Assembly (NCBI RefSeq): GCF_007655005.1
Contig: NZ_SZVW01000004.1
Span: forward strand, 186,001-250,000
Source: Streptomyces tibetensis
GTDB lineage: Bacteria; Actinomycetota; Actinomycetes; Streptomycetales; Streptomycetaceae
Length of the DNA stretch: 64,000 bases
Direction: 5' to 3'
This document shows positions 38,163-49,976 of this stretch, one piece after another. How positions within the stretch are numbered: position 1 is the first letter of the stretch; the number at the start of each line of letters is the position of its first letter. The position numbers and the translations under genes were made by a program. The notes below the pieces were generated by a model. That model was not told the DNA's origin. It saw only the letters and a program-made list of their open reading frames with translations, and searched no databases.

Positions 38163-39242
38163 CTACTGCTCCTTGCGGAACCCTTCCGACACCTTCAGGA
38201 AGATGTCGTTCCCCTCGGCCTCCCCGACCGTCACCCGCACACCCTCGCCCGGGAACGGCCGGATCACCACACCCGCCTGCTCGCAGGCCTGCGCGAACGC
38301 GACCGTGCGCTCCCCCAGCCGCAGCCACACGAAGTTGGCCTGGGTCTCGGGCACCGTCCAGCCCTGCGAGCGCAGCCCGTCGACCACGCGCGTGCGCTCA
38401 CACACCAGCGAACCGACCCGGCCGAACAGCTCGTCCTCGGCCCGCAGCGAGGCGATCGCCGCCTCCTGCGCGAGCTGGCTCACGCCGAACGGCACCGCCG
38501 TCTTGCGCAGCGCCGCGGCCACCGGCTCATGGGCGATGGCGAAACCGACGCGCAGGCCGGCGAGGCCGTAGGCCTTGGAGAAGGTCCGCAGGACACAGAC
38601 GTTGGGCCGGTTCCGGTAGATCTCGACGCCGTCCGGCACCTCGGGGTCGCGGATGAACTCGCGGTACGCCTCATCGAGGACCACCAGCACATCGCGCGGG
38701 ACCCGGTCGAGGAAGCGCTCCAGCTCCGCTCGTCGCACCACCGTGCCGGTCGGGTTGTTGGGGTTGCAGACGAAGATCAGCCGGGTTCGATCGGTGATCG
38801 CGTCGGCCATCGCGTCGAGGTCGTGCACATCCCCGGGCGTCAGCGGCACCTGGACCGGCGTCGCGCCGCTGATCCGCGTGATGATCGGGTAGGCCTCGAA
38901 AGAGCGCCAGGCGTAGATCACCTCGTCACCGGGGCCTGAGGTGGCCTGAATCAGCTGCTGGGCGACACCGACCGAGCCGGTGCCGGTGGCCAGGTGGGAG
39001 AGAGGCACCCCGAACCGCTCGGACAGCTCGTTCATCAGCGCCGTACAGGCCATGTCCGGGTAGCGGTTGAAGTTGCAGGCCGCCGCCGTCACGCTCTCCA
39101 TCACGCCCGGCAGCGGCGGGTAGGGGTTCTCGTTGGAGGACAGCTTGTAGGCCACCGGGCCATCTGCCGCGGCGGGCTTGCCCGGCTTGTAGGTGGGGAT
39201 CCCCTCCAGCTCGGCGCGCAGCTTGGGGCTCGTCTCGCTCAC
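38163..39242 (-). CDS. hisC: histidinol-phosphate/aromatic aminotransferase (HisC2 type)
   Basis: A 359-residue PLP fold-type I aminotransferase. GTG 39242 is chosen for its GAGGAGG 6 bases upstream. PLP lysine is in [15 protein letters not shown] (~218); NPNNPTG (~165), YREF and the phosphate-binding RVGF region are present. It stands outside a his operon, which suggests the HisC2/PhAT subgroup that transaminates aromatic amino acids, as in Mycobacterium Rv3772. The alternative is a second histidine-pathway HisC. Confidence 0.88.
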   Translation of the reverse strand: MSETSPKLRAELEGIPTYKPGKPAAADGPVAYKLSSNENPYPPLPGVMESVTAAACNFNRYPDMACTALMNELSERFGVPLSHLATGTGSVGVAQQLIQATSGPGDEVIYAWRSFEAYPIITRISGATPVQVPLTPGDVHDLDAMADAITDRTRLIFVCNPNNPTGTVVRRAELERFLDRVPRDVLVVLDEAYREFIRDPEVPDGVEIYRNRPNVCVLRTFSKAYGLAGLRVGFAIAHEPVAAALRKTAVPFGVSQLAQEAAIASLRAEDELFGRVGSLVCERTRVVDGLRSQGWTVPETQANFVWLRLGERTVAFAQACEQAGVVIRPFPGEGVRVTVGEAEGNDIFLKVSEGFRKEQ

Positions 39243-39673
39243 CGCAGTCCTCCTCGTGAAGACCGGCGGCCCATGACCGCCGCCGACATCCAATACTCCT
39301 CACCTTATGAGGATTCGGCGCCGCTGCGTATAGCCACGACCGAGCGGCCGGCCCCGCGCTCCCCCGTCCCACCGGCATCTGGGGCATCACCGCACCAAGG
39401 CGTACTAATCCGGGGGCGCGCCGCACATATATCTATGCGCCGGTGGTGCACGCCGTGGCGCGCATCCCCCGTGCAGGTGAGTTGAGACCTCTTCGCAACC
39501 TCGGCCAGTTGGCAGGCCCGTGCACGCCGACAAGCCACGTACTGCCAAGAAAGCGCTCAACACCCATGACTTCCAAGGCAATTGAGGTTAAATGATCATG
39601 CAGAAACGTGCCTGTCAACGCGTGCATATGCGTCCGCACTACCCCACCGCATGAGCCCTACTATCGGCTCGCC
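39243..39673. other. 431-bp divergent intergenic region
   Basis: This region lies between hisC2 (-) and the LacI gene (+). TCCTCA-CCTTA-TGAGGA (39297-39313) is a perfect inverted repeat near hisC2. ACGCGTGCATATGCGT (39618-39633) is an imperfect palindrome 40 bases before the LacI start and could be its own operator. I see no gene. Confidence 0.5.
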
Positions 39674-40786
39674 ATGACAGCAGCAGGGAAGCACCAGGTG
39701 AGCCGCGCGGAAACCTCACGGCGAGGCAGTCGGCCGGGCCGGGCCGGCATCAGAGACGTGGCCGCCGCCGCCGGAGTCTCCATTACGACCGTCTCCGACG
39801 CCCTCAACGGCAAGGGCCGACTCCCGGACGCCACCCGGCGCCATGTCCGGGAAGTCGCCGACCGCCTGGGCTACCGGCCCTCGGCCGCCGCCCGGACCCT
39901 CCGTACCGGCAAGTCGGGCCTCATCGGCCTGACCGTCACCACGTACGGGGATGAACCTTTCACCTTCACGGAGTTCGCGTACTTCGCCGAGATGGCGAGG
40001 GCCGCCACCTCCGCCGCGCTCGCCCGCGGCTACGCGCTCGTCATCCTGCCCGCGACCTCCCGCCACGACGTGTGGTCCAACGTCGCCCTGGACGGCACGG
40101 TCGTCATCGACCCCTCCGACCAGGACCCGGTCGTCAGCGAGCTGGTCCGGCAAGGGCTGCCGGTGGTCTCCGACGGCCGCCCGGCCGGTGCGCTGCCGGT
40201 CACGGCCTGGGTCGACAACGACCACGAGGCCGCCGTCCTCGGCATCCTCGACCACCTGGCCGACGCCGGCGCCCGCCGCATCGGCCTGCTGACCGGCACG
40301 ACGACGGACACCTACACCCACCTGTCGACCACCGCTTACCTGCGCTGGTGCGAGCGCGTCGGCCAGGACCCGGTGTACGAGTCCTATCCCGCGCACGATC
40401 CATGCGCGGGCGCCGTCGCCGCGGACCGGCTCCTCGCCCGGCCCGACCGGCCCGACGCGGTCTACGGACTGTTCGACCCGAACGGCACCGACCTGCTCGC
40501 CGCCGCCCGCCGCTACGGCCTGCGCGTCCCCGACGACCTGCTGCTGGTCTGCTGCAGCGAGTCCACGGTGTACGCCAACACCGAACCGCCCATCACCACG
40601 CTCTCCCTGAAACCCCGCCGCATCGGCACGGCGGTGGTACAGCTCCTCATCGACGCCATCGAGGGAGTGGAATCCGACCACCCGGTGGAGCAGGTGATAC
40701 CGACGGAGCTGATCGTGCGCACCTCGTCCCAGCGACGCCCGCCGCGCACGACGGTCAGCCCTCCGCGATCACCCGAGGACACGTAG
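39674..40786 (+). CDS. LacI-family transcriptional regulator
   Basis: A 370-residue regulator from ATG 39674. A basic tail precedes the LacI helix-turn-helix GIRDVAAAAGVSITTVSDAL (~25-45) and hinge helix region LGYRPSAAARTLRTG. The periplasmic-binding-like effector domain spans ~90-345 and ends with the TTLSLKPRRIGTAVVQLL helix. The effector is likely a sugar or similar small molecule. No transporter or enzyme gene of an obvious sugar pathway is adjacent, so its targets are elsewhere or itself. Confidence 0.9.
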   Translation: MTAAGKHQVSRAETSRRGSRPGRAGIRDVAAAAGVSITTVSDALNGKGRLPDATRRHVREVADRLGYRPSAAARTLRTGKSGLIGLTVTTYGDEPFTFTEFAYFAEMARAATSAALARGYALVILPATSRHDVWSNVALDGTVVIDPSDQDPVVSELVRQGLPVVSDGRPAGALPVTAWVDNDHEAAVLGILDHLADAGARRIGLLTGTTTDTYTHLSTTAYLRWCERVGQDPVYESYPAHDPCAGAVAADRLLARPDRPDAVYGLFDPNGTDLLAAARRYGLRVPDDLLLVCCSESTVYANTEPPITTLSLKPRRIGTAVVQLLIDAIEGVESDHPVEQVIPTELIVRTSSQRRPPRTTVSPPRSPEDT

Positions 40787-41077
40787 GTCCCGCACGGGTA
40801 AGAGGAAGGTCGCCCTCCTGGGGAGAAACAGGGCCGGTCCCCCGGAGAGAAGGGATCGTTCTCGCGAAGAGAAGAAGAGCGCGGGCGGTCACACGGTGGT
40901 CAAAGCCCGGCCCAATCGGGGCGAAAGCCGCGGTGAACTGGACTCTTGCTCTGATTCACCACCCCTGGGTCATCACATGGCGCGATCCGCATTCCTATGA
41001 TGGGCCCACGACACCCGCGGGCCGCTACGACCAGGCAGTCCGATGCGGTGCAACGCGGCGCGATGGTGGAGGGGTCG

Positions 41078-42148
41078 ATGACTCAGGGGGCCGGTCAGGG
41101 ACCCGAGGTGGAGCGGACGGCGACGTTGCGCGACTTCCGGGTGCCCGCGTACGTCCACGAGGCCGGTCCGTATGTCCACAGCGTCCACCCCGAGGTCGCC
41201 CCGCCGCCCGAGGAGACCTACCCCGAGGGATACACGCCGACCCAGCGCGACCTTCCCGTCGTCAACCGGGGTGACACTGTTCAGGTGACCGTGGATCCCG
41301 AGATCGCCGCCCCGCAGTCCACCACCGGGCAGGGCCCGCTGTACGTCGTGGGTGACGTGCACGGCTACCTCGACCAGCTGGTGTCGGCCCTGCAGGAGAA
41401 GGGCCTGCTCGACGCCGCCGGCAACTGGTGCGCGGGCACCGCCCGGCTGTGGTTCCTCGGCGACTTCACCGACCGCGGCCCGGACGGCATCGGCGTCATC
41501 GACCTGGTGATGCGGCTGTCCGCCGAGGCCGCCGCGGCCGGCGGCTACTGCAAGGCGCTCATGGGAAACCACGAACTGCTCCTGCTGGGTGCGAAGCGAT
41601 TCGGCGACACCCCCGTCAACTCCGGCGCGGGCACCGCCACCTTCCAGGCGGCCTGGCTCCTCAACGGCGGCCAGAAGACCGACATGGACCGCCTCCAGGA
41701 CCACCACCTGCAGTGGATGTCCCGCCTGGACGCCATCGAGGAGGTCGACGGCCACCTGCTCGTCCACTCCGACACCACCGCCTATCTCGACTACGGCCGC
41801 TCCATCGAAGAGGTCAACGACACCGTCCGCGAGACGATCACCCGCAACGACGCGGACGAGGTCTGGGACCTGTTCCGCAAGTTCACCAAGCGATTCTCCT
41901 TCCGCGACGAGGGCGGCGCGGACGCCGTGCGCTCCCTGCTCGATACGTACGGGGGCAGCCGCATCGTTCACGGGCACAGCCCGATCCCCTATCTGCTGGG
42001 TGAGGTCGGCTCCGAGGACGACGAGGACAACGGCGACCCCGTCATCGAGGGACCGCACGTCTACGCCGACGGACTCGCCATCGCGATGGACGGCGGCGTG
42101 ACCATGGCCGGAAAGCTGCTGGTCCAGCAACTGCCGCTGGATACGTGA
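41078..42148 (+). CDS. metallophosphoesterase (calcineurin-like)
   Basis: A 356-residue protein from ATG 41078, with GGAGGGG upstream; an earlier in-frame ATG at 40997 lacks one. Motifs: GDVHG (~residue 92), GDFTDRGPDG (~128), GNHE (~165) and VHGHSPIPYLLG (~308), which together form the two-metal site of PPP/PrpE-like phosphatases. Residues 1-85 are a proline/acidic-rich extension. Targets could be phosphoproteins or diadenosine polyphosphates. No membrane segment. Confidence 0.87.
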   Translation: MTQGAGQGPEVERTATLRDFRVPAYVHEAGPYVHSVHPEVAPPPEETYPEGYTPTQRDLPVVNRGDTVQVTVDPEIAAPQSTTGQGPLYVVGDVHGYLDQLVSALQEKGLLDAAGNWCAGTARLWFLGDFTDRGPDGIGVIDLVMRLSAEAAAAGGYCKALMGNHELLLLGAKRFGDTPVNSGAGTATFQAAWLLNGGQKTDMDRLQDHHLQWMSRLDAIEEVDGHLLVHSDTTAYLDYGRSIEEVNDTVRETITRNDADEVWDLFRKFTKRFSFRDEGGADAVRSLLDTYGGSRIVHGHSPIPYLLGEVGSEDDEDNGDPVIEGPHVYADGLAIAMDGGVTMAGKLLVQQLPLDT

Positions 42149-42331
42149 ACGTTCACCGGGCAGGCGTTCCCGGTCGGAGGACCGGGCCGGTGAGGGGTCA
42201 ATTTCGGTAAACCCCCTGTCACCGCGTACCGTCACCGCTCTACCATCGGCTTATCCGTAGCAGGCTCCCCTCCGTTTCTGCCCGACGGCTCGTCAGCATG
42301 CCGAGCCCCAAGCCCTACGGAGCATCGGGGG

Positions 42332-43198
42332 ATGCACATGAACAGCGTTCCGCAGCACCTGCTGAGCGAGGACCGCCAGGAATACGAGCGGATCCTCGAT
42401 GAGGCGCTGCGCTCCGCACCACACCGTCCGGAACTGGCCGCTGTCGGACAGCGGCTCAACCCCGAACAGCTGCGCACCATGGCGCTGAGCGCCACCGCGC
42501 TCATCACGGCGGCCGCCTCGACCGAGTACCAGCACTACGTCAAGGTCCGCGACGAACTGCGTCAGCCGGCCTCGGCCGCCTCACCGGCCGTGCGCGGGTC
42601 CAACGCCTCCGAGCCTGGCTCGGGTGCGTCGGGGCTCGCCGCCACCGTCGGAGGGGTCGCCGAGACCACCGGCGCGGGCGCCGTCGCCGTCGTCGCCGTC
42701 CTCGCACCCGTCCTGGCCGGTACCGCCGCGGCGATCTTCCTGCTCGTCGGCTACATCCTGCGGATGCTCGACCCCGAGCAGGGGTTCGCCCGGACCATGC
42801 TCACCACGGGCTGGGTGTTCGGTGCCGTGACCGCGGTCGCGATCCTCGTGGCCGCGGTGGGGCTGCTGCTCACCGCTCTGCGCAACAAGCCCACGGCCGA
42901 GGGCGGGCCGCACGGCGAACTGCAGGGCGAGGTGGCCCAGGCCAAGGAGGCCTGGCACGAGGCCCTGCTGGAACGCGGCATCCTGCCGTTCCTGCGGGAC
43001 GCACTCGCCGACCCCGGCGCGGCCGCCGCGCTGCACCCCACGTCCTCGTCCACTCCGGTCAGCCGCATGCCGCACCTCGGCTACGACCGCCCGGGCTTCA
43101 CCAGCCCGGACGACGGCGACCGCGGCTCGCGCCCCAGCTTCAGCAGCCCGGACTACACCAGCCCGGACTTCGGAGGACCGGAGCACCAGCCGGAGTAG
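42332..43198 (+). CDS. hypothetical membrane protein with SPD/F repeat tail
   Basis: A 288-residue protein from ATG 42332 (or ATG 42338). Residues ~1-90 are helical and charged, ~105-145 and ~155-185 each hydrophobic (two helices), followed by an acidic amphipathic helix. The C-terminal 45 residues have short repeats (FTSPDDGD, FSSPDYTSPDF). Family unknown to me. A hairpin terminator follows at 43274-43306 before convergent thiC. Confidence 0.7.
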   Translation: MHMNSVPQHLLSEDRQEYERILDEALRSAPHRPELAAVGQRLNPEQLRTMALSATALITAAASTEYQHYVKVRDELRQPASAASPAVRGSNASEPGSGASGLAATVGGVAETTGAGAVAVVAVLAPVLAGTAAAIFLLVGYILRMLDPEQGFARTMLTTGWVFGAVTAVAILVAAVGLLLTALRNKPTAEGGPHGELQGEVAQAKEAWHEALLERGILPFLRDALADPGAAAALHPTSSSTPVSRMPHLGYDRPGFTSPDDGDRGSRPSFSSPDYTSPDFGGPEHQPE

Positions 43199-43273
43199 CC
43201 GGCGGAGCCCGTCCGGGCACCCCCGCCCGCCACGGGCGGCGAGACCCCGGGCGGCTCCTCGCACGGCACCTCC

Positions 43274-43306
43274 CACAGGCCGGGGCCCGTCGGCCCCGGG
43301 CCTGTG
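43274..43306. terminator. GC-rich hairpin between convergent genes
   Basis: CACAGGCCGGGGCC and GGCCCCGGGCCTGTG pair with one bulged base and a 4-base loop, between the gene ending at 43198 (+) and the thiC stop at 43347 (-). Confidence 0.65.
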
Positions 43307-43346
43307 CATGGCGCGGGGCGCGTCGGCCCCGGCCTGTGAGCGGCGG

Positions 43347-45300
<1,954 letters not shown>

Positions 45301-45385
45301 CGCGTGTACAAAAGGTGCCCCCACGCTAGCGGCAATTCTGGCGCGGTGAACAGAGGGCCCCCCTCGTTCTTGCGATGATCGGGCG

Positions 45386-47122
45386 GTGACCACGACGCAG
45401 CGTCCCTCCTTCCCACCGCCCGAGCCGCCCCGCGGATCCGGCGCCGGAAACGGCAACGGCCGTGGCGACGGCCGTGATTTCGCCGCCGGGGCCGGGCAGG
45501 GAGGGGCCAGAGTGCCAGGGCCTGCCACGGGGCAGAGCCCTGAGCTCGGGTACGGGCAGGACACGGGGTTCGGCCCTGGGGGCCGCGGCGAGTATGGGCG
45601 GGGCTCCGGACATGGCACCGGTGGTGAGTACGGATCAGGGCCCTCCGGGGGTGGCGGCCACGGCGGTGGCGCCGGGGACGGTTCCGGTCACGGCGGAGGC
45701 AACGGACAGGGTCATGGTCAGGGCGGTGGCGACGGGCACGGCCAAGGCGGAGGCGACGGGCACGGCCACGGCCACGGCCACGGCGGAGGCGACGGGCACG
45801 GCCTCGGTTCCGGCTCGGGTGGCGGGCACGGGCATGCGCACAGTCACGGTCCGGCCACGCCTGTCTCCCTGCATCTGCGCAAGGTCATCGCGGCGATCCT
45901 GATCCCGTTCGGCGCTGCCGTGCTGGTCGGTCTCGCCGTGCTGTGGCCGGGCGGCGCTCCGGCGCACGAGCGCACCGGCGTCGGGTTCGACCGGCAGACG
46001 CAGGACGCCACCGTCACCAAGGTGGTCGAGGTGAGTTGCAAGGAGGCCGGCGCTTCGGGCGTGCCGCCGACCGGTGACACCTCCACGGCCGAGGGTTCCT
46101 CCGCGGTGCAGGAGGAGAAGGGCACCTGCAAGCGGGCGACGATCCGGGTCGACAGCGGCGACGACAAGGGCCGTACGTTCACCGAGATCGTCCAGCCCGA
46201 CCAGACACGCCAGCTGCACGAGGGCCAGGAGGTCGTGGTCGCCTACGAGCCCTCGGCGCCGAAGGACCTGCAGTACTCGGTCACCGACATCAACCGCCGT
46301 CTGCCCATGGCGCTGCTCGCGGGCATCTTCGCCCTGGCCGTGGTGGTCGTCGGGCGGATGCGGGGTGTCATGGCGCTGGTCGCCCTGGCCATCAGCTTCA
46401 TGGTGCTGAACTTCTTCATCCTGCCCGCGATCCTGCAGGGCTCCAACCCGCTGGTCGTGGCGGTGGTCGGCGCGAGCGCCATCATGCTCATCGCCCTGTA
46501 CCTGTGTCACGGCCTGTCCGCCCGGACGTCCGTGGCGGTGCTCGGCACCCTCATCTCACTGCTGCTGATCGGCATCCTCGGCTCGGTGTTCATCGACTGG
46601 GCCGCCCTGACCGGGAACACCGACGACAACACCGGTTTGATCCACGGCCTCTACCCGACGATCGACATGAGCGGTCTGCTGCTGGCCGGCGTCATCATCG
46701 GCTCGCTCGGCGTACTCGACGACGTGACGGTCACGCAGACCTCGGCGGTCTGGGAGCTGCACGAGGCCAACCCGTCGATGGGCTGGCGGGGGCTCTACCG
46801 CGCGGGCATCCGGATCGGCCGCGACCACATCGCCTCGGTCGTCAACACGCTCGTCCTCGCCTACGCGGGTGCCGCGCTGCCCTTGCTGCTGCTGTTCTCC
46901 ATCGCGCAGAGCAGTGTGGGGACGGTCGCCAACAGCGAGCTGGTCGCGGAGGAGATCGTGCGCACGCTGGTGGGTTCGATCGGCCTGGTCGCCTCGGTGC
47001 CGGTCACCACCGCCCTGGCGGCGCTGGTGGTCTCGGCCGACCGCCCCGGCTCACGACCCGCCCCGGAGGCCGCCTCCGCGGTCCCGGTCCGCGGGGGGAG
47101 GGGCAGGCGCCGCAAGCGCTGA
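45386..47122 (+). CDS. YibE/F-family membrane protein with Gly/His-rich N terminus
   Basis: A 578-residue protein from GTG 45386. Residues ~1-155 are low complexity: Gly, His and Asp repeats such as GHGHGHGHGG and GHGHAHSHG. One helix (~168-188), an extracytoplasmic domain (~190-305) and about seven helices (~308-540) follow, matching YibE/F-like proteins of Gram-positive bacteria. The His-rich tail faces the cytoplasm if the first helix is an in-to-out anchor. It could bind metal, but YibE/F transport function is not established. The tail DNA is repetitive and may vary between strains. A hairpin overlaps the stop. Confidence 0.85.
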   Translation: MTTTQRPSFPPPEPPRGSGAGNGNGRGDGRDFAAGAGQGGARVPGPATGQSPELGYGQDTGFGPGGRGEYGRGSGHGTGGEYGSGPSGGGGHGGGAGDGSGHGGGNGQGHGQGGGDGHGQGGGDGHGHGHGHGGGDGHGLGSGSGGGHGHAHSHGPATPVSLHLRKVIAAILIPFGAAVLVGLAVLWPGGAPAHERTGVGFDRQTQDATVTKVVEVSCKEAGASGVPPTGDTSTAEGSSAVQEEKGTCKRATIRVDSGDDKGRTFTEIVQPDQTRQLHEGQEVVVAYEPSAPKDLQYSVTDINRRLPMALLAGIFALAVVVVGRMRGVMALVALAISFMVLNFFILPAILQGSNPLVVAVVGASAIMLIALYLCHGLSARTSVAVLGTLISLLLIGILGSVFIDWAALTGNTDDNTGLIHGLYPTIDMSGLLLAGVIIGSLGVLDDVTVTQTSAVWELHEANPSMGWRGLYRAGIRIGRDHIASVVNTLVLAYAGAALPLLLLFSIAQSSVGTVANSELVAEEIVRTLVGSIGLVASVPVTTALAALVVSADRPGSRPAPEAASAVPVRGGRGRRRKR

Positions 47123-47143
47123 CGCCTCAGAGCCCGAGGCGTC
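47121..47143 (+). terminator. 8-bp hairpin at the YibE/F gene stop
   Basis: GACGCCTC (47121-47128) and GAGGCGTC (47136-47143) around a 7-base loop, starting within the stop codon; no T-run. Confidence 0.55.
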
Positions 47144-47249
47144 TCGCCGGGCCGGAGGAAGATCGTAGGACGATCGCAGGAAGAAGCGTTCCTGCGTAGC
47201 TCGGCGGCGTTCGGTGAAGCGTTACTCCACCGTGCCGCCGGGCCATGGC

Positions 47250-47684
47250 TCAGCCGGCGCTCTGCTCGGCGAGGATGCGGTCCAGGGCCTCGTCGAGGTG
47301 CGCGTCGAAGTCGGCGAGCGAGCCCTCCTGGCCCAGCGGCACCAGCTTGTCCGTACGGTCGAGGAAAGCGACGAGCGGTGCCGTCGACGAACGGAACAAC
47401 GCCTGGTCGCTGCCCACCTGAAGCCGGATCAACACCTCGCCCAACGCGTCGGGTTCGACGGGCGTGACGCGCACATCGCCCTCCCCGCACGGCCGGCCGA
47501 CCCCGTCGATCAGCAACTCCCGTCCAAAAGCCCACGTCACCGGGGCATCACCGGGCAAGTGGAACGTCAGCCGGACGGCATAGGGATCACTGGACTCATA
47601 GCGCAGCTCCACCGGGATGCGGAAGGAGAGCTCCTCGGACACGAGAAAGCTCATCATGACCTCTGCTTGTACGGACTCGCGCAT
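47250..47684 (-). CDS. ssgA: sporulation-specific cell division regulator SsgA
   Basis: A 144-residue SALP-family protein. I recognise MMSFLVSEELSFRIPVELRY, FHLPGDAPVTWAFGRELL and LVAFLDRTDKLVPLGQE. SsgA controls sites of peptidoglycan remodelling and septum formation during sporulation, probably through SsgB and FtsZ. ATG 47684 gives the usual MRESVQAEV start; an ATG 15 bases upstream is less likely. It lies about 100 bases downstream of ssgR on the same strand, the classic arrangement, and in S. coelicolor it depends on SsgR rather than the whi genes. Confidence 0.95.
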   Translation of the reverse strand: MRESVQAEVMMSFLVSEELSFRIPVELRYESSDPYAVRLTFHLPGDAPVTWAFGRELLIDGVGRPCGEGDVRVTPVEPDALGEVLIRLQVGSDQALFRSSTAPLVAFLDRTDKLVPLGQEGSLADFDAHLDEALDRILAEQSAG

Positions 47685-47782
47685 CGATAACCCCGTCAAT
47701 CGCCGTTACTGGCCGGGAACGAACCTCTGACACTTGGTGGAATCTTGCTGAACGTACACAGCAGATCACAAGGAGTGAGTTT

Positions 47783-48631
47783 TCACATACTGATAGAGAG
47801 CGCGAGTGAGCCGAGCAACCGCCCCATCTCGGCCTGCAACTGCCGGGCCGCGGGCAGCAGCCGGTCGGCCTGATGTGCGGGGAGTGAGATGGCCATCGTC
47901 GCTGCCGTGGTGCCGAGGGTGAGGGGGATCGCGGCGCAGACCGCGCCGAGGGCGTACTCCTGGCGCTCGGTCACCGGCTCCATCCGCCGGATCCGCTCCA
48001 GTCGCCTGAGCAGGCTGTGGTTGTCGCGCACCGTGTAGGGCGTGAGGGGCTGCACCGGGTAGCGGTCGAGGTGGTCACGGCGTGTGTCCTCGTCCAGTTG
48101 GGACAGCAGGCACTGCCCGATGGCGTGCGCGTGCCCGGTCTCCCGGAAGTCGGCCCATTCCTCGACCGCCGGGTTGACGGGGGTGTCGGAGACGCACATG
48201 ACCTCGATTTCGCCCTCGCGGTAGACCGCGTAGTACACGGGCACGCCCAAGGCGTCCCGCCAGCGCGCCAGGGCGTCGACGATCGTGCTGCGACGTTTCT
48301 GCCGCGCCCCGCTGCTGCTCAGCCGCTCGGCCGCCTCACCGAGGAAGAACAGGCCCTTGTCCCGGCGCAGATAGCCCTCGTGCACGAGCGTGCGCAGCAG
48401 GTGGTACGTCGTGGGCAGGGCCAGCCCGGTCTCACGGGCCAGTTGCTTGGCCGGGGCGCCGTGCTCGTGCGCGGCGACGGTCTCCAGCAGGCGCATCGCG
48501 CGCTGCACGGAGCCGATCAGGGTCGGCGGAGACGGTGCGGCAGCCGGAGCCGGTGGCCCGGAGGGCGCCGCCGAGCGGGGTTGCGCGGGGACGGTGCGGA
48601 GGTGGGCGGGTGCGGTGTCAGCCGGGACCAA
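47783..48631 (-). CDS. ssgR: IclR-family regulator SsgR
   Basis: A 282-residue regulator read from TTG 48631 with GGGAGAG upstream; the first ~35 residues are Pro/Ala-rich and the start is uncertain. The winged HTH (LIGSVQRAMRLLETVAAHEH, ~38-100) and IclR effector domain (~115-275) are clear. In S. coelicolor SsgR activates ssgA, and position next to ssgA supports this identity. Confidence 0.92.
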   Translation of the reverse strand: MVPADTAPAHLRTVPAQPRSAAPSGPPAPAAAPSPPTLIGSVQRAMRLLETVAAHEHGAPAKQLARETGLALPTTYHLLRTLVHEGYLRRDKGLFFLGEAAERLSSSGARQKRRSTIVDALARWRDALGVPVYYAVYREGEIEVMCVSDTPVNPAVEEWADFRETGHAHAIGQCLLSQLDEDTRRDHLDRYPVQPLTPYTVRDNHSLLRRLERIRRMEPVTERQEYALGAVCAAIPLTLGTTAATMAISLPAHQADRLLPAARQLQAEMGRLLGSLALSISM

Positions 48632-48836
48632 GGGGCTCTCCCGAAGCGCGAGGGACAGACCCGTGCGGGGAACACGGGTGGGGGTGAATGCCGCTCGCGG
48701 GGAAGTCCCCGCGTCGAATTCCGGACTCTATTCGCCTGCCACCGCCTGCAGACGGCCCCGCCGGGAAACTTCCCCCGCCCGAGGGAACCGGTGATTCCAG
48801 GCGTTTCCCGCTACCCCCACCGGTTTCCCACCGGTC

Positions 48837-49049
48837 TCACCAGTCGCTGCGCGACGAGGAGCTCGACGTGAACTTGCGTACGACGTAGATCAGTCCGCCG
48901 ACCAGGGCCACGAAGACCAGCACCTTGAAGAGCAGTCCGATGACGAACCCGACCACACTGGCGATCAGCCCGCCGAACACGACCAGGGCGATGACCGGCA
49001 CCGCGATCCACTTCACCCACCACGGCAGTCCCGTGAAGATCTCTCGCAT
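48837..49049 (-). CDS. DUF5326 family small membrane protein
   Basis: A 70-residue protein from ATG 49049 with GACGAGG upstream. An amphipathic start (MREIFTGLPWWVKWIAVPV) is followed by two hydrophobic helices (~17-35 and ~37-57). The tail KFTSSSSSRSDW is soluble. I recall DUF5326 as a conserved streptomycete family without known function. A GTG/ATG further upstream would add an unlike 25 residues. Confidence 0.8.
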   Translation of the reverse strand: MREIFTGLPWWVKWIAVPVIALVVFGGLIASVVGFVIGLLFKVLVFVALVGGLIYVVRKFTSSSSSRSDW

Positions 49050-49214
49050 CGCCCTCGTCCTTACCTCTCCGCCCGTTCGAGTGCCGGGTCCTGTCGGTCC
49101 TGTCGGATCTCTGATGTCCTGCACTCGATGCTAGGTGCGGGAGGGGGTCGAACGGGTGCCTCGCATCCCTTGTCCTCCCCTGACCGACCCCCTAGGGAAC
49201 CCTGAGACGCCGCG

Positions 49215-49532
49215 TCAGCTCTCGGGCGGAGAGAAGATGACCAGCACCCTCAGGTCCTCGGTGATGTGATGGAACTTGTGAGCGACGCCCGCCGGCACGT
49301 AGATCACACTGCCGCGCGCCACCTGGGTGGTCTCCATCCCGACGGTGATCGCGGCCCGACCGCTCACAATGAAGTAGACCTCGTCCTGATTGTGCGGCTT
49401 CTGTGGATCCTGTTCGCCCGCGTCGAGGGCGTACAAGCCGACCGACATGTTCTGCTCCCGCAGAAACTGCAGGTAGGCGCCCTCGTTGGCGGCGCGCTCC
49501 GCCTCCAGTTCGTCCAGCCGGAATGCTTTCAT
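49215..49532 (-). CDS. cupin-domain protein
   Basis: A 105-residue single-cupin protein from ATG 49532 (GGACAAGG upstream). Metal motif 1 is PHNQDEVYFIVSGRAAI (H, E), and motif 2 is PAGVAHKFH (H). Such small cupins bind a divalent metal; some are isomerases or dioxygenases, others just sensors. Neighbours do not indicate the substrate. Confidence 0.82.
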   Translation of the reverse strand: MKAFRLDELEAERAANEGAYLQFLREQNMSVGLYALDAGEQDPQKPHNQDEVYFIVSGRAAITVGMETTQVARGSVIYVPAGVAHKFHHITEDLRVLVIFSPPES

Positions 49533-49592
49533 CGCCTTGTCCGCCCCTGCCTCTTGTGCCCGTGTCCGATCAGGTCTGCCACGATCAGACAC

Positions 49593-49970
49593 ATGAAGAA
49601 TTTCCTAGTCAAGACGATCGCGAACGCGGGCGCCCTGGCGGTCGCCGTATGGCTGCTCGACAAGATCACCCTGACCGGTGACAGCACGGGCAAGGAGTTC
49701 GCCACCCTGATCATCGTGGCGCTGCTCTTCGGCCTGGTGAACTTCCTGGTCAAGCCGGTGGTCAAGCTCCTCAGCCTGCCGTTGCTGATATTGACCCTCG
49801 GCCTGTTCACGCTGGTCGTCAACGCGCTGATGCTGCTGCTCACCTCGTGGCTGGCGGACAAGCTCGACCTGAGCTTCCACGTGGACGGCTTCTGGACGGC
49901 CGTCGTGGGAGCCCTGATCATCTCGGTCGTCTCCTGGGCGCTGCACGTCATCCTGCCCGACGGGGACTGA
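49593..49970 (+). CDS. phage-holin-family-like (DUF/PF04020 type) membrane protein
   Basis: A 125-residue protein with four hydrophobic helices (MKNFLVKTIANAGALAVAVWLLDKIT, then NFLVKPVVKLLSLPLLILTLGLFTLVVNA). This pattern is the mycobacterial/streptomycete membrane family annotated as phage holin family 4. It is chromosomal and not in a prophage here. ATG 49593 is divergent from the cupin gene, 60 bases away. The stop is 6 bases before the phosphatase start. Confidence 0.8.
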   Translation: MKNFLVKTIANAGALAVAVWLLDKITLTGDSTGKEFATLIIVALLFGLVNFLVKPVVKLLSLPLLILTLGLFTLVVNALMLLLTSWLADKLDLSFHVDGFWTAVVGALIISVVSWALHVILPDGD

Positions 49971-49976
49971 GCGGAC

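Noticed and set aside
49593..49970. Prophage signal from a holin-family protein
   Set aside because: No other phage genes; this membrane family is chromosomal in actinobacteria.
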